Virus record (IMG/VR): IMGVR_UViG_3300022723_000019
Coordinates: 1 to 35,437 of that record
Source: a virus
Length of the DNA: 35,437 nt
Direction: 5' to 3' (one strand)
Below, piece after piece: positions 8,677 to 16,368 of the stretch. Under the pieces are notes generated by a model. It worked only from the letters and a program-made list of their open reading frames with translations. It searched no databases and was not told the DNA's origin. The position numbers were made by a program, and so were the translations under genes. The number at the start of each line of letters is the position of its first letter. Position 1 is the first letter of the stretch.

Positions 8677-9253
8677 CCTGGAGACCTATCGCATGGGACC
8701 GGCGCGGCTCGCCTACGCCCTGAACGACATCGGTCACTTCAAGGCGGAGTTTCCCATCGATACGGAAGTACCAGAAGATGAAAGCCCGACATTAGCGGCA
8801 ACGTATCTCGACGTTGGCTGCGGACGCGGCGAAACTCTCATCGAGGCACGCAAGCGCGGCCTCATAGCGTGGGGTACCGAACTGGTCGATGCGCTTATCG
8901 CTACCGACGACAACATCATTTACGGCGAACTGGAAGGGCTGCCGTTCGATGATCACACGTTCGATTACGTGACCTGCTACGACGTTCTCGAACACCTGAT
9001 TCCCGGCCACGAACAGGTGGCACTGGATCAACTCGGACGGGTATGCCGGAAGCAGCTGATCATCAGCACGAACAATCGCCCGTCGCACCTGCCGGACGGA
9101 ACCGATCTTCACATCAACAAGCGCGATTGCTCGGAGTGGGCGCAGGACATTCACAACCGCTGGCACGGTCACGCTCGCATCTTCTTCAAGAACGAGGGAC
9201 ACCTCGGCAACGACTGGCATTGGAGGATCGTCTTCGACGATGATCTTGCGTGA
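8636..9253 (+). CDS. class I SAM-dependent methyltransferase
   Basis: Motif I, LDVGCGRGE, is at residues 58-66; an acidic residue at the end of strand 2 (E82) follows; FDDHTFDYVTCYDVLEHL (104-121) is the usual motif of small-molecule methyltransferases, in the UbiE/methyltransferase-11 style. There is no DPPY/NPPF motif, so DNA adenine or cytosine N4 methylation is unlikely. The target is probably a sugar or other small group, in line with its two glycosyltransferase-like neighbours (inference). It overlaps both neighbours. Confidence 0.75.
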   Translation: MTHPEKWKYEKCYDLETYRMGPARLAYALNDIGHFKAEFPIDTEVPEDESPTLAATYLDVGCGRGETLIEARKRGLIAWGTELVDALIATDDNIIYGELEGLPFDDHTFDYVTCYDVLEHLIPGHEQVALDQLGRVCRKQLIISTNNRPSHLPDGTDLHINKRDCSEWAQDIHNRWHGHARIFFKNEGHLGNDWHWRIVFDDDLA

Positions 9254-10053
9254 ACGCATATCTCTACTATCGCCCGAACCAGCAGCATCAACTCGATGCG
9301 ATGTTTCAACTCTCGAAGGGATTCATGCGGCACGGCATCACGCCGAACCTCTACCCGGATTGGAGCAACTATCAGTGCGGGGACTTCGTCGTCTGTTGGG
9401 GCGACAAGGTGCCGGCACACATCGACCGGCCTCGACTGATACTTGAGGCCGGCTACATCAACGGGCGGTCGGGCCACTACGTGGAGGATCGCCTGCTGTT
9501 CGTTTCAGCCGGGTGGAATGGGCTGCATGGCCGCGCCGATCCCCTACGGTCTGACCGCCCACCAGATCGCTGGAACTCGCTCGGCATCGAACTCAAGCCA
9601 TGGAAACATGACGGCGCTTACGTCGAGACGGCACTGATCTGCGACCAGCATCCCGGAGACCAGCAGGCGGGACCGCTGAAGTGGTGGGAGCCGATTGCGG
9701 ACGGGCTCATCAGGTCGGGCGTATCGAACGTGAGGTATCGACCGCACCCGCTGTTCACACCCGACCTGCCGCCGCTGAATGAATCGTTGCAAGAAGCCGA
9801 CCTGTGCGTGACCTGGAGTAGCACGTGCGCAGTCGAAGCGGTCATCGCAGGCGTGCCGACGATCACTCGCAGTCAGGGTTCCGTGGCATGGGATATCACG
9901 AGTCACAGTCTGGATACTCCGCTTTATGTTGGGCCGCGGGAGCAGTGGGCGTACAATCTTGCATATCGCCAGTTTACGTCGGACGAACTGAAGGACGGAA
10001 CCGCATGGGAGGTGCTTCAAGATGGGCTTACGACGAACGAGCGAGCCAACTAA
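9250..10053 (+). CDS. GT-B-like glycosyltransferase
   Basis: This 267-residue protein ends with features of GT-B enzymes: NVRYRPHPLF (about residues 160-169) and TWSSTCAVEAVIAGVPTI (about 188-205). The latter resembles the donor-site loop of capsular polysaccharide, KDO and glycerophosphate transferases. The N-terminal half (MNAYLYYRPNQQHQLD, FVVCWGDKVP) matches nothing I know precisely. The GTG start overlaps the upstream stop (GTGA). The end overlaps the connector gene by 32 bases. Likely function is transfer of a sugar or related group as the last step of the cassette; the acceptor is unknown. Confidence 0.6.
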   Translation: MNAYLYYRPNQQHQLDAMFQLSKGFMRHGITPNLYPDWSNYQCGDFVVCWGDKVPAHIDRPRLILEAGYINGRSGHYVEDRLLFVSAGWNGLHGRADPLRSDRPPDRWNSLGIELKPWKHDGAYVETALICDQHPGDQQAGPLKWWEPIADGLIRSGVSNVRYRPHPLFTPDLPPLNESLQEADLCVTWSSTCAVEAVIAGVPTITRSQGSVAWDITSHSLDTPLYVGPREQWAYNLAYRQFTSDELKDGTAWEVLQDGLTTNERAN

Positions 10054-10621
10054 CGAGCCGGTGACACTCGCCGAGGCGAAACTACACCTTCGAGTCGATC
10101 ACGACGAAGAAGACGATATGATTCGCCAGTACGTTAAGTCGGCTCGTGCCGCCATCGAGGAATACACTCGACGAGCGGTCATCACGCAGACGTGGCAGTT
10201 GACACTGCCGGACTTTCCGCAGGTGTATCCATTCGAGATCGTGCTTCCACTCGGGAGAGTCAGTTCGGTGACATCGATTGCGTACACCGACAGCGACGGC
10301 AACCCGCAGACGTTGACGGGACCATCGTCTGGCTCTCCTGCAGGAACCGGCTATCAGGAAGACCTTTCGTCCGACGAGCAGGCGCGACTGCGACCGCCAG
10401 TGGCAGGCGAGTGGCCGAGCGTTCAGGACGAGGCGATTCAGCCGGTCACTGTGACGTTCGTCGCTGGTTACGGAGCGGACACGAAGGACGTGCCGGACTC
10501 ACTGCGAACCGCGGTGCTGTATCAGCTAACCGATCTTTATGAGTTTCGAGGAGCAATCGACGGTATCATTGGAAACGCGCGGAAGTTGGCTTCACCCTAT
10601 CGGTTAACGAAATTCGAGTAG
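10022..10621 (+). CDS. head-tail connector protein, HK97 gp6-like
   Basis: The N-terminal region EPVTLAEAKLHLRVDHDEEDDMIRQYVKSAR with following helix and TRRAVITQTW is the hallmark of the gp6-like DNA-packaging/connector family, which binds below the portal. The C-terminal end LRTAVLYQLTDLYEFRGA is also typical. It has 199 residues, longer than HK97 gp6 because of a mid insertion rich in Gly/Pro/Ser (residues 90-130). A strong GGGAGG ribosome-binding site inside the previous gene precedes ATG 10022. Confidence 0.85.
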   Translation: MGLRRTSEPTNEPVTLAEAKLHLRVDHDEEDDMIRQYVKSARAAIEEYTRRAVITQTWQLTLPDFPQVYPFEIVLPLGRVSSVTSIAYTDSDGNPQTLTGPSSGSPAGTGYQEDLSSDEQARLRPPVAGEWPSVQDEAIQPVTVTFVAGYGADTKDVPDSLRTAVLYQLTDLYEFRGAIDGIIGNARKLASPYRLTKFE

Positions 10622-10624
10622 ACG

Positions 10625-10951
10625 ATGCCGGGAAAGTATCGACACCGCATGACGCTGCGCAAACGAGCGCACACCGTGGACGCGCACGGCGAAGACGTTC
10701 GCACGTACACGACGGTCTCGAAAGTATGGGGTAGCCTGGAGGCCGTTACCGCAAGGGAGCGATTCGAGTCTCAGCAGGTGCAGGCGAGCGTCACTCACCG
10801 CATCTCGATCCGCTTCGCGGAGATCTATCTTTCGGAAATGGGACCGGCCGACAGAATACTCGTCGGTACGCGCACATTCGAAGTCGTGTCACTGCTGGAT
10901 CGCGAGGGGCGGGAGCGAGAGATAGAGATCATGTGCGAGGAGCGTCAGTAG
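10625..10951 (+). CDS. phage head closure protein (head-tail adaptor)
   Basis: At 108 residues, it shows the head-closure family pattern: MPGKYRHRMTLRKRAHTVDAHGE at the start, VWGSLEAVTARERF in the middle (residues 35-48), then SVTHRISIRFAE and a C-terminal FEVVSLLDREGREREIEIMCEE. This family (SPP1 gp16-like) seals the connector after packaging and accepts the tail. It sits 3 bases after the connector gene; its stop shares one base with the next start. Confidence 0.88.
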   Translation: MPGKYRHRMTLRKRAHTVDAHGEDVRTYTTVSKVWGSLEAVTARERFESQQVQASVTHRISIRFAEIYLSEMGPADRILVGTRTFEVVSLLDREGREREIEIMCEERQ

Positions 10952-11457
10952 TGGCCGTGGAAATGCAACTTCGTAACCTCGGGAATCTCCAGGAGGTATT
11001 GCGTCAACTCCCGACGAGAGTAGCGAGCAAGCACGTGCGACAAGGAGCGGTCGAGGGCATTCGTCTGATACGCGACCACATCAAGCGCACGGCGCCAGTG
11101 CGAGGTGGTGACAGCGCGTATACCGGGATCAAGAACCGCAATCGAATCACGGTATTGAAGCGACCGCCACCGGGCCGACTTCGCCGACTGGTGAAAGCCC
11201 GTACTCGTCGCGGCAAGCGCGGCTACCAGAAGGCGAGTCTGTTCTATCCCACGGAGGGAACCGCACGTGACCCGAATAACGCGTTTTACTGGCGATTCGT
11301 TCAGGACGGCACGAAGTACATCGCGCCGCAGCCGTTCGTGACTGCCGCAGCCGACGCGCAGTTCAAGCCGGCAGTGAACAAGGTTATTCGCAGGATCAAT
11401 ACCGGCGTGCGCGAGGAAATGGCGAAGGCGAGAAAAGCGCAGGTGGACAAGCTATGA
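10951..11457 (+). CDS. HK97 gp10-like tail completion protein
   Basis: This is a 168-residue basic protein from GTG 10951, which follows GAGGAGCG at a proper distance; a GTG at 10933 in the same frame lies inside the upstream gene and is less likely. The N-terminal part (NLQEVLRQLPTRVASKHVRQ) and IRDHIKRTAPVRGG resemble HK97 gp10 family minor tail/completion proteins, and FYWRFVQDGTKYIAPQPFV is their typical C-terminal signature. It probably joins tail to head. The next gene starts inside its stop (ATGA). Confidence 0.85.
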   Translation: MAVEMQLRNLGNLQEVLRQLPTRVASKHVRQGAVEGIRLIRDHIKRTAPVRGGDSAYTGIKNRNRITVLKRPPPGRLRRLVKARTRRGKRGYQKASLFYPTEGTARDPNNAFYWRFVQDGTKYIAPQPFVTAAADAQFKPAVNKVIRRINTGVREEMAKARKAQVDKL

Positions 11458-11864
11458 CCATCGAGCAGGGGTTAGTCGCGGAACTGATCGGAGATGCCGG
11501 CGTTACTGCCATCGTTGGAACGAAAGTCCATCCGGGGGCGATCCCGCAGGATACGGAGCTCCCGGCCATCGTTTACACGCGGGTCAGCACGCCTCGTGAA
11601 CTGGCATTGGATGGAACCGTCGAAGCGGTCGCGGCTCGCTTTCGGTTGGACATCTGGCATACTTCGTACTCGAACGTGAAGACCCTTGCGGAAGCGGTAC
11701 GCACGGCGCTCAACAACATCGGAATCGGCGCGCAGAAGACACTCGGAAGTGAATCAGTGCAGGCAGTCTATATTGACGACGAAGCGGACTTGCCTGTATT
11801 CGATGGCGATCAGCGTGATCATCGCGTGTCGCAAGATTGGATAGTCGTCTATACGGAGTCATAA
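11454..11864 (+). CDS. tail completion protein, DUF3168 family
   Basis: At 136 residues it matches DUF3168: MTIEQGLVAELIGDAGVTAIVGTKVHPGAIPQ, then PAIVYTRVSTPRE and RFRLDIWHTSYSNVKTLAEAVRTAL. This family forms the tail terminator ring (like lambda gpU) that stops tail tube growth and binds the head. The position between gp10-like and tail tube genes is the usual one. Translational coupling through ATGA overlap. Confidence 0.85.
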   Translation: MTIEQGLVAELIGDAGVTAIVGTKVHPGAIPQDTELPAIVYTRVSTPRELALDGTVEAVAARFRLDIWHTSYSNVKTLAEAVRTALNNIGIGAQKTLGSESVQAVYIDDEADLPVFDGDQRDHRVSQDWIVVYTES

Positions 11865-11867
11865 AAG

Positions 11868-12281
11868 ATGGGTGTATTCAGAGGTGCAGGAACGAGCTTC
11901 CGTCGTGGCGATGGTGCGTCACCGGAAGTATTCACGAATGTCGGTGACGTTGTTTCAGTCAGCGGACCGCAGATCACTAAAGAGGAAATCGAGGTTACGG
12001 CCCTCGACTCCAGCGCGAAGGAATTTATTGGCGCACTGGACGATCCGGGCGAGCTCTCGATGGAACTCAACTTTAATCCGCAGGACACGCAGCACGTGAA
12101 CTTGCGGAGCGACGCGGAAGGAACGACCGTGCGGAACTACCGGCTGGTATTCAGTGACGTGTCTTCTACCCAAGTCGATTTCGCAGGCGAGGTTATGGAG
12201 TTCTCCATCAACACCGAGCCGAACGATGCGGTCAAGGCGAGCGTGAGAATCAAGATCACTGGCGCGTTGACCTGGAGTTAA
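11868..12281 (+). CDS. major tail tube protein
   Basis: The protein has 137 residues and a beta-rich composition with a tail tube pattern: FTNVGDVVSVSGPQITKEEIEVTALDSSAKEFIGALDDPGELSMELNFNPQD in the centre and VKASVRIKITGALTWS at the end. It resembles lambda gpV N-terminal and related tube proteins; no C-terminal Ig-like domain is present. The location between the tail terminator and the G/G-T genes supports the call. One copy of the dispersed octamer core falls at the very end of the gene (12271-12277). Confidence 0.85.
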   Translation: MGVFRGAGTSFRRGDGASPEVFTNVGDVVSVSGPQITKEEIEVTALDSSAKEFIGALDDPGELSMELNFNPQDTQHVNLRSDAEGTTVRNYRLVFSDVSSTQVDFAGEVMEFSINTEPNDAVKASVRIKITGALTWS

Positions 12282-12309
12282 TCGACTCAACACTCTACCC
12301 GGAGGAGCT

Positions 12310-12696
12310 ATGAAACGGCTGACAAGCGAGGAAATTCTCGCGATCGATGACCTGAAGCGTGAAGACGTAAAGATTCCCGAGTGGGACTGCTTCGTCACGG
12401 TTCAGGAATTAACGGCTACTGCACGAGACGAGTACGAGGGAAGCATCGTACAAGTTCAGGGCGATACTACGAGCATCGACAGAAGTAACCTGCGAGCGAA
12501 ACTGGTCGCACTGTCATGCGTAGACGAGAACGGCGAAAGGCTATTTAGCAAGAAGCAGGTGAAGGCGCTCGGCGCGAAGTCCGCATCTGCCATCGACCGT
12601 ATCGTTGACGTAGCGAGAAAACTGAGCGCGATTGGCGACGATGGTCTGGAAGAAGTGGGAAACGACTCGAAGGAGACACTTTCCGTCGCTTCTTAA
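12310..12696 (+). CDS. tail assembly chaperone, G-type
   Basis: The 128-residue protein has a preceding GGAGGAGC ribosome-binding site. MKRLTSEEILAIDDLKREDVKIPEW is the usual start of phage tail assembly chaperone G in this phage group. It should coat the tape measure before tube assembly. A fraction of ribosomes should slip near its 3' end (see the GGGAAAC site) to make the longer G-T protein. The stop is followed in another frame by the T segment. Confidence 0.8.
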   Translation: MKRLTSEEILAIDDLKREDVKIPEWDCFVTVQELTATARDEYEGSIVQVQGDTTSIDRSNLRAKLVALSCVDENGERLFSKKQVKALGAKSASAIDRIVDVARKLSAIGDDGLEEVGNDSKETLSVAS

Positions 12697-12866
12697 TGTC
12701 ACTGGCTCTCCACTTGGGGATGCCGGTGCGGGAAGTGCTCTCCAGGCACACGAGTTCTGAACTCACTGAGTGGATGGCGTACTTCATCATCGTTAACGAT
12801 CCGGGAAAGAAACAGTCGCCGGAAGATATGAAGACGAGGTTGAAGTCCATTGGCGAACGCAGCTGA
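12310..12866 (+). CDS. tail assembly chaperone G-T fusion by -1 frameshift
   Basis: This is the predicted fusion of about 185 residues: 118 codons of the G gene to AAC at 12661-12663, then 67 codons in the -1 frame from 12663. The T part reads RLEGDTFRRFLMSLALHLG then REVLSRHTSSELTEWMAYF, the usual pattern of T-type tail chaperones (Leu/Gly-rich helix, then SxxELxEWxAYF). The T segment alone could also start at ATG 12696 (56 residues), but no ribosome-binding site precedes it. The T domain recruits tube subunits to the tape measure. Its end overlaps the tape-measure start by 17 bases. Confidence 0.82.
12657..12663 (+). promoter_or_regulatory. programmed -1 frameshift slippery site GGGAAAC
   Basis: The heptamer G GGA AAC fits XXXYYYZ and lies in the correct zero frame (codons GGA AAC of the G gene). 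The -1 frame is open from 12609 to the TGA at 12864-12866, so a slip yields a fused product. Lambda uses GGGAAAG in the same gene position. Confidence 0.85.
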
Positions 12867-14718
12867 CATCATCGTAAATCTGATCGCGAAGACGGCCCGA
12901 TTCGAACGCGGAATAAATCGAGCCAATCGAAAACTCGGTGTCATGGCGAAGGCGTCTCGAACGGCGCAGTTCGCCATCCGGGGACTCGGTACTGCACTGG
13001 TCGGTCTTGGCGCTAGTCGCTTCGCGCAGGTCGCTCGCACTCAACTCAACATCGCTGGAAACCTTCAGCGGGTATCCGAAACAGTAGGATTCACCACCGA
13101 CGCGATTCAGGAACTTCGATTCGCTGGCGAGCAGTTGAACCTACAGCAGCGCCAACTCGATCTCGGTCTGCAACGCTTCTCCAGGAGAATCGCGGAAGCC
13201 GAGCAGGGCACCGGCGAGCTTCTCAAGGTAGCCAACAAGTACAACATCGTCCTGAAGGACTCGGACGGAAACCTCCGCAGTTCGATTGATCTTCTGCGCG
13301 ACTACGCCGACATCGTCGCGAATACTGAGAGCGAGCAGGAACAACTGCGACTTGCGTTCAAGGCGTTCGACACGGAAGGTGCCGCTCTGGTTCGACTGCT
13401 GCGGCAGGGGCGCGACGGTCTCGATGCGTTCGGAAGCGAGGCGCGGAAACTCGGCATCGTCGTGGACTCCACACTGGTCGAGAAGGCAGCGGAAGCCGAC
13501 CGACAGATGAACGAACTCTCGAACGTGCTTCGTGCTCAACTGCTGGTCGCCGTGGCCGAGAACAGCGATGGAATGGTCGAGTTCGCGCAGGCGATAAACC
13601 GGGTTCAGATCGCACTCATTGGTGCAACGGCAGGCGCTACGAACTTCATCGCGGGATTGGGCGAGGACTTCGCGGAACTGATTCACGGCAACGCGGACGG
13701 CATGGACCTGCTACTCGAACAGATACGCGAGACAGAGCGAGTCGCCAACAACGTCCGCAGTCCGCTCGCGCTATTCACTGGCGGTAACACCGACGAAGAA
13801 GTGGACGCGGCTGCTAAGCGCCTCGATTTCCTGAACGCCGCGTTCGATCAGTTTCTTACCGACAGCGCGAACAACTTCAACGCGCGGGTAGCGGAAGCGA
13901 AGCGACGAGCAGCGGAACTCGCGTCGGCCACTCCGGGGTCTCCAGGCCAAGTCGCTCCGCCGTTCGATACCAGCGGCGTCGAGGAAGTGGACATCACTGA
14001 TGTCGTCGTGCGCGTGAATCGCGTAATGAAGGATCGGGCTCGACTGCAAGAACTGATTAACGCCAGCCGACTGCGCGAAGAAGTGATCCTCGACAACATA
14101 CGTTTCATCACGCAGGCGATCCACAACGGCGAGGGAGACGTGAACGAACTGCTCGAAGTGCGTCGCCGTCTTTTCGTGGACCTGCAATCTGCGCTGGATA
14201 AGAACCTCGATCAGATGACGGAACTTGAGGAGTTCGGAGTGCAGGCAGCGCGCAATATGCAGACGGCGATGGCCGACTTCATCGCGAGCGGCGCGGACGG
14301 GTTCGACGACCTGCTACGGAACTTCCGCACGATGCTGATTCGCATGGTCGCGGAACTGGTTGCACGAAAGATACTGCTCTCGTTCCTCGGCGGTCTCGCT
14401 GGCGGCAGCGGCCCGTTTTCTGGATTCGCGAAGGCAGTGTTGGGCGACATCACGAAGCGACAGGCAGGTGGACCCCTGTCGAGTGGTCAGGCCGCGCTGG
14501 TCGGTGAACGCGGACCCGAACTGTTCGTGCCGAACACGGCCGGCAAGGTAATACCGCGAGCGGGTGGCTTCGGCGGCAGCATCGTGATTCACCAGACGAA
14601 CAGCTTCAACAGCGAGGGCGAGCTTCGACCTGGAGAAGTGATACCGCTCCTCGAGGAAAACAATCGCAAGCTGAAGGCCGAACTGCTGGATGAAATCGAC
14701 AGGAGTGCATTCGATTGA
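12850..14718 (+). CDS. tail tape measure protein
   Basis: This is a 622-residue, mostly helical protein. It starts IIVNLIAKTARFERGINRANRKLG and AQFAIRGLGTALVGLGASRF, a Gly/Ala-rich hydrophobic stretch typical of lambda-family tape measures. Long helices (residues 60-500) and a C-terminal block with GGPLSSGQAALVGERGPELFVP, the common tape measure end signature, follow. The start is TTG 12850, overlapping the T segment; no better start is visible. Tape length sets tail length; at about 1.5 angstrom per helical residue this predicts a tail near 90-100 nm. The stop overlaps the next start. Confidence 0.9.
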   Translation: MANAADIIVNLIAKTARFERGINRANRKLGVMAKASRTAQFAIRGLGTALVGLGASRFAQVARTQLNIAGNLQRVSETVGFTTDAIQELRFAGEQLNLQQRQLDLGLQRFSRRIAEAEQGTGELLKVANKYNIVLKDSDGNLRSSIDLLRDYADIVANTESEQEQLRLAFKAFDTEGAALVRLLRQGRDGLDAFGSEARKLGIVVDSTLVEKAAEADRQMNELSNVLRAQLLVAVAENSDGMVEFAQAINRVQIALIGATAGATNFIAGLGEDFAELIHGNADGMDLLLEQIRETERVANNVRSPLALFTGGNTDEEVDAAAKRLDFLNAAFDQFLTDSANNFNARVAEAKRRAAELASATPGSPGQVAPPFDTSGVEEVDITDVVVRVNRVMKDRARLQELINASRLREEVILDNIRFITQAIHNGEGDVNELLEVRRRLFVDLQSALDKNLDQMTELEEFGVQAARNMQTAMADFIASGADGFDDLLRNFRTMLIRMVAELVARKILLSFLGGLAGGSGPFSGFAKAVLGDITKRQAGGPLSSGQAALVGERGPELFVPNTAGKVIPRAGGFGGSIVIHQTNSFNSEGELRPGEVIPLLEENNRKLKAELLDEIDRSAFD

Positions 14719-15347
14719 GTACGTTCGACCTAACGATAGTCCCGAAGTCGATGACGATGGAACTCATCGGCAACACGGCGCTGTTCCCATCGCCGCTGAT
14801 CGCGAGCGCGCAGACGCTCGACCGAGGCGGTCAGAAGTTTCGGGCGACGCTGAACTTCCTCAATATGGTGGACGCGGATCGCGCCGTGATCATGGGGCTG
14901 ATCGCTCGCTTGCGAGGACAGGCGCATCGACTGCGGATACCCGTACACGACAATCCGAACCGCGGCGCATACGGTGGAACGCCGCTCGTCAACGGAGCAT
15001 CGCAGACGGGATCTGCACTGATCATCGACGGTTGCTCGAACGTGACGAACTGGATTCGTGCCGGCGACTACTTCTCAGTGGACGTTAACGGCGAGCACGA
15101 ATTGAAACTGTGCACGCAAGACCTGACGACCTCGGGCGGCGGCGGCACCGTGAACTTCGAGCCGCGACTACGCGCGTCACCGCTCAACAACGCGGCGATC
15201 TACGTCGAGGACGGAACGCTACCGAAACCGACGGGCGTGTTCGTGATGGACGGCAACACTACGGGATGGACCTCTAGGCCACACACAAGTACGCAGATCA
15301 GCGACTTCGTTCTACGGCTCGTTGAGGACGTGTTCGCGACACAATGA
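14715..15347 (+). CDS. distal tail/minor tail protein
   Basis: This is a 210-residue protein starting at TTG 14715. The region AQTLDRGGQKFRATLNFLN, then IMGLIARLRGQAHRLRIP (residues 60-77), resembles the N-terminal strand and helix of minor tail proteins that form the ring under the tube (Dit-like). It takes the place that a DUF2460-type protein takes in gene transfer agents: tape measure, this gene, DUF2163-like gene, peptidase, tip protein. It also carries two Gly-rich loops (SGGGG near 139). No firm family assignment; structural role is inferred from location. Confidence 0.6.
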   Translation: MSTFDLTIVPKSMTMELIGNTALFPSPLIASAQTLDRGGQKFRATLNFLNMVDADRAVIMGLIARLRGQAHRLRIPVHDNPNRGAYGGTPLVNGASQTGSALIIDGCSNVTNWIRAGDYFSVDVNGEHELKLCTQDLTTSGGGGTVNFEPRLRASPLNNAAIYVEDGTLPKPTGVFVMDGNTTGWTSRPHTSTQISDFVLRLVEDVFATQ

Positions 15348-15994
15348 CATCGAAACGGAGCATAGCGAGTGCCAACGAGACCGGGTTCCTTGATCAAGTC
15401 GTCAAGCCGGTTCTTTTCGCTCGCCTCGACTTTTCTTCTGGCGTGCAGCGGTTGCACACCGAGATCGGCGACCGAACCATTACGCATCCCGTGCATGGTT
15501 CGGAGACATATACGGGCATAGGTGACTTCGGCGGCGTGTCGTCGCAGGTCATCGAGTCGATCTCGGGTGCACCTGCTTCGCTCTCGATCAGTCTGACCGG
15601 AGTGAAGTCGGCATTTATCACGGACGCGCTGACGGACGATTACTTCCGACGTGATGCAGACGTACTCATAGGGCTCGACGATGTGTCTGGAACGCTTTTA
15701 GCGGATCCTGAGTATCTATTCAGCGGCTACATGGACAAGGTCGATATCGTCCTCTCAGAGGGTTTGGCTCAGATGACGCTGGTCTGCGAGTCGAGGGGTA
15801 CGAACCTGCTATCGGCACCGGACAATCGCTTCACGGACGAGGACAAGCAGGCCGAGGTGTCCGGCGATCTGTCGGGCGAGTACATCTATCGAATGGAAGA
15901 CCTGAACCTGTCGTGGGGCAAGTTCGGCGTGACGCTGACGGGCAATCCAGCCGACAACAGCGGTCGCAATCCGGGCGGCAGGGGGCGCAAGTGA
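15344..15994 (+). CDS. tail hub protein, DUF2163-like
   Basis: The 216-residue protein starts with ATG overlapping the previous stop. KPVLFARLDFSSGVQRLHT, YTGIGDFGGVSSQVIESISGAPASLSISLTGV, and FSGYMDKVDIVLSEGLAQMTLVCESR match the N-terminal part of DUF2163-type hub proteins, which are beta-barrels at the tail tip. It lacks the C-terminal part of full-length DUF2163 proteins and ends in a Gly/Arg-rich tail (NPGGRGRK). Coupled to the small peptidase gene downstream through GTGA. Confidence 0.65.
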   Translation: MTSKRSIASANETGFLDQVVKPVLFARLDFSSGVQRLHTEIGDRTITHPVHGSETYTGIGDFGGVSSQVIESISGAPASLSISLTGVKSAFITDALTDDYFRRDADVLIGLDDVSGTLLADPEYLFSGYMDKVDIVLSEGLAQMTLVCESRGTNLLSAPDNRFTDEDKQAEVSGDLSGEYIYRMEDLNLSWGKFGVTLTGNPADNSGRNPGGRGRK

Positions 15995-16368
15995 ACATCG
16001 AGGCGCTTCACGAGTACATGCGAGCGGCGGCGTCGAGGCAGTTTCGCCTCGGCGGCTACGACTGCGTTCGGTTCGTGGCAGAGTCGCTACTCGTCGGATG
16101 GAACAAGGACTACCTCGCGGCGCTCGGTTACACGGACAGGCGAACGGTCGTCAGGCGACTGCGCGGTGACGGCGGTCTCGCGTCCGCGTGCGACAAGGTG
16201 CTCGGCAGGCGGATTCGATGGAGTGACCTGGAGACCGGAGACGTGGCGTTCTTCGATGATCCGCGCGCAACGATAGGACTTCACATGGGCGCATACGTCG
16301 CGGTGAAGATGGGCGGTCAGATCGCCCGCGTCGAACCGACGTGGATCGACTTCGGATGGCGACCGTAG
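15991..16368 (+). CDS. NlpC/P60-like tail peptidase, DUF6950 type
   Basis: At 125 residues from GTG 15991, it has FRLGGYDCVRFVAE, where the Cys (about residue 25) is in the place of the NlpC/P60 nucleophile, and LHMGAYVAV with a candidate catalytic His near residue 98. The sequence SDLETGDVAFFDD is the usual strand before the His. This family works at the tail tip, cutting peptidoglycan cross-links during DNA injection. The reading frame extends upstream to 15913, but that is inside the preceding gene. The stop lies directly against the next start. Confidence 0.75.
   Translation: MNIEALHEYMRAAASRQFRLGGYDCVRFVAESLLVGWNKDYLAALGYTDRRTVVRRLRGDGGLASACDKVLGRRIRWSDLETGDVAFFDDPRATIGLHMGAYVAVKMGGQIARVEPTWIDFGWRP

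Noticed and set aside
8636-9253. DNA methyltransferase belonging with the ParB-like gene
   Set aside because: The motif after motif I is CYDVLEHL, not DPPY or a Pro-Cys pair, so small-molecule methylation is more likely.
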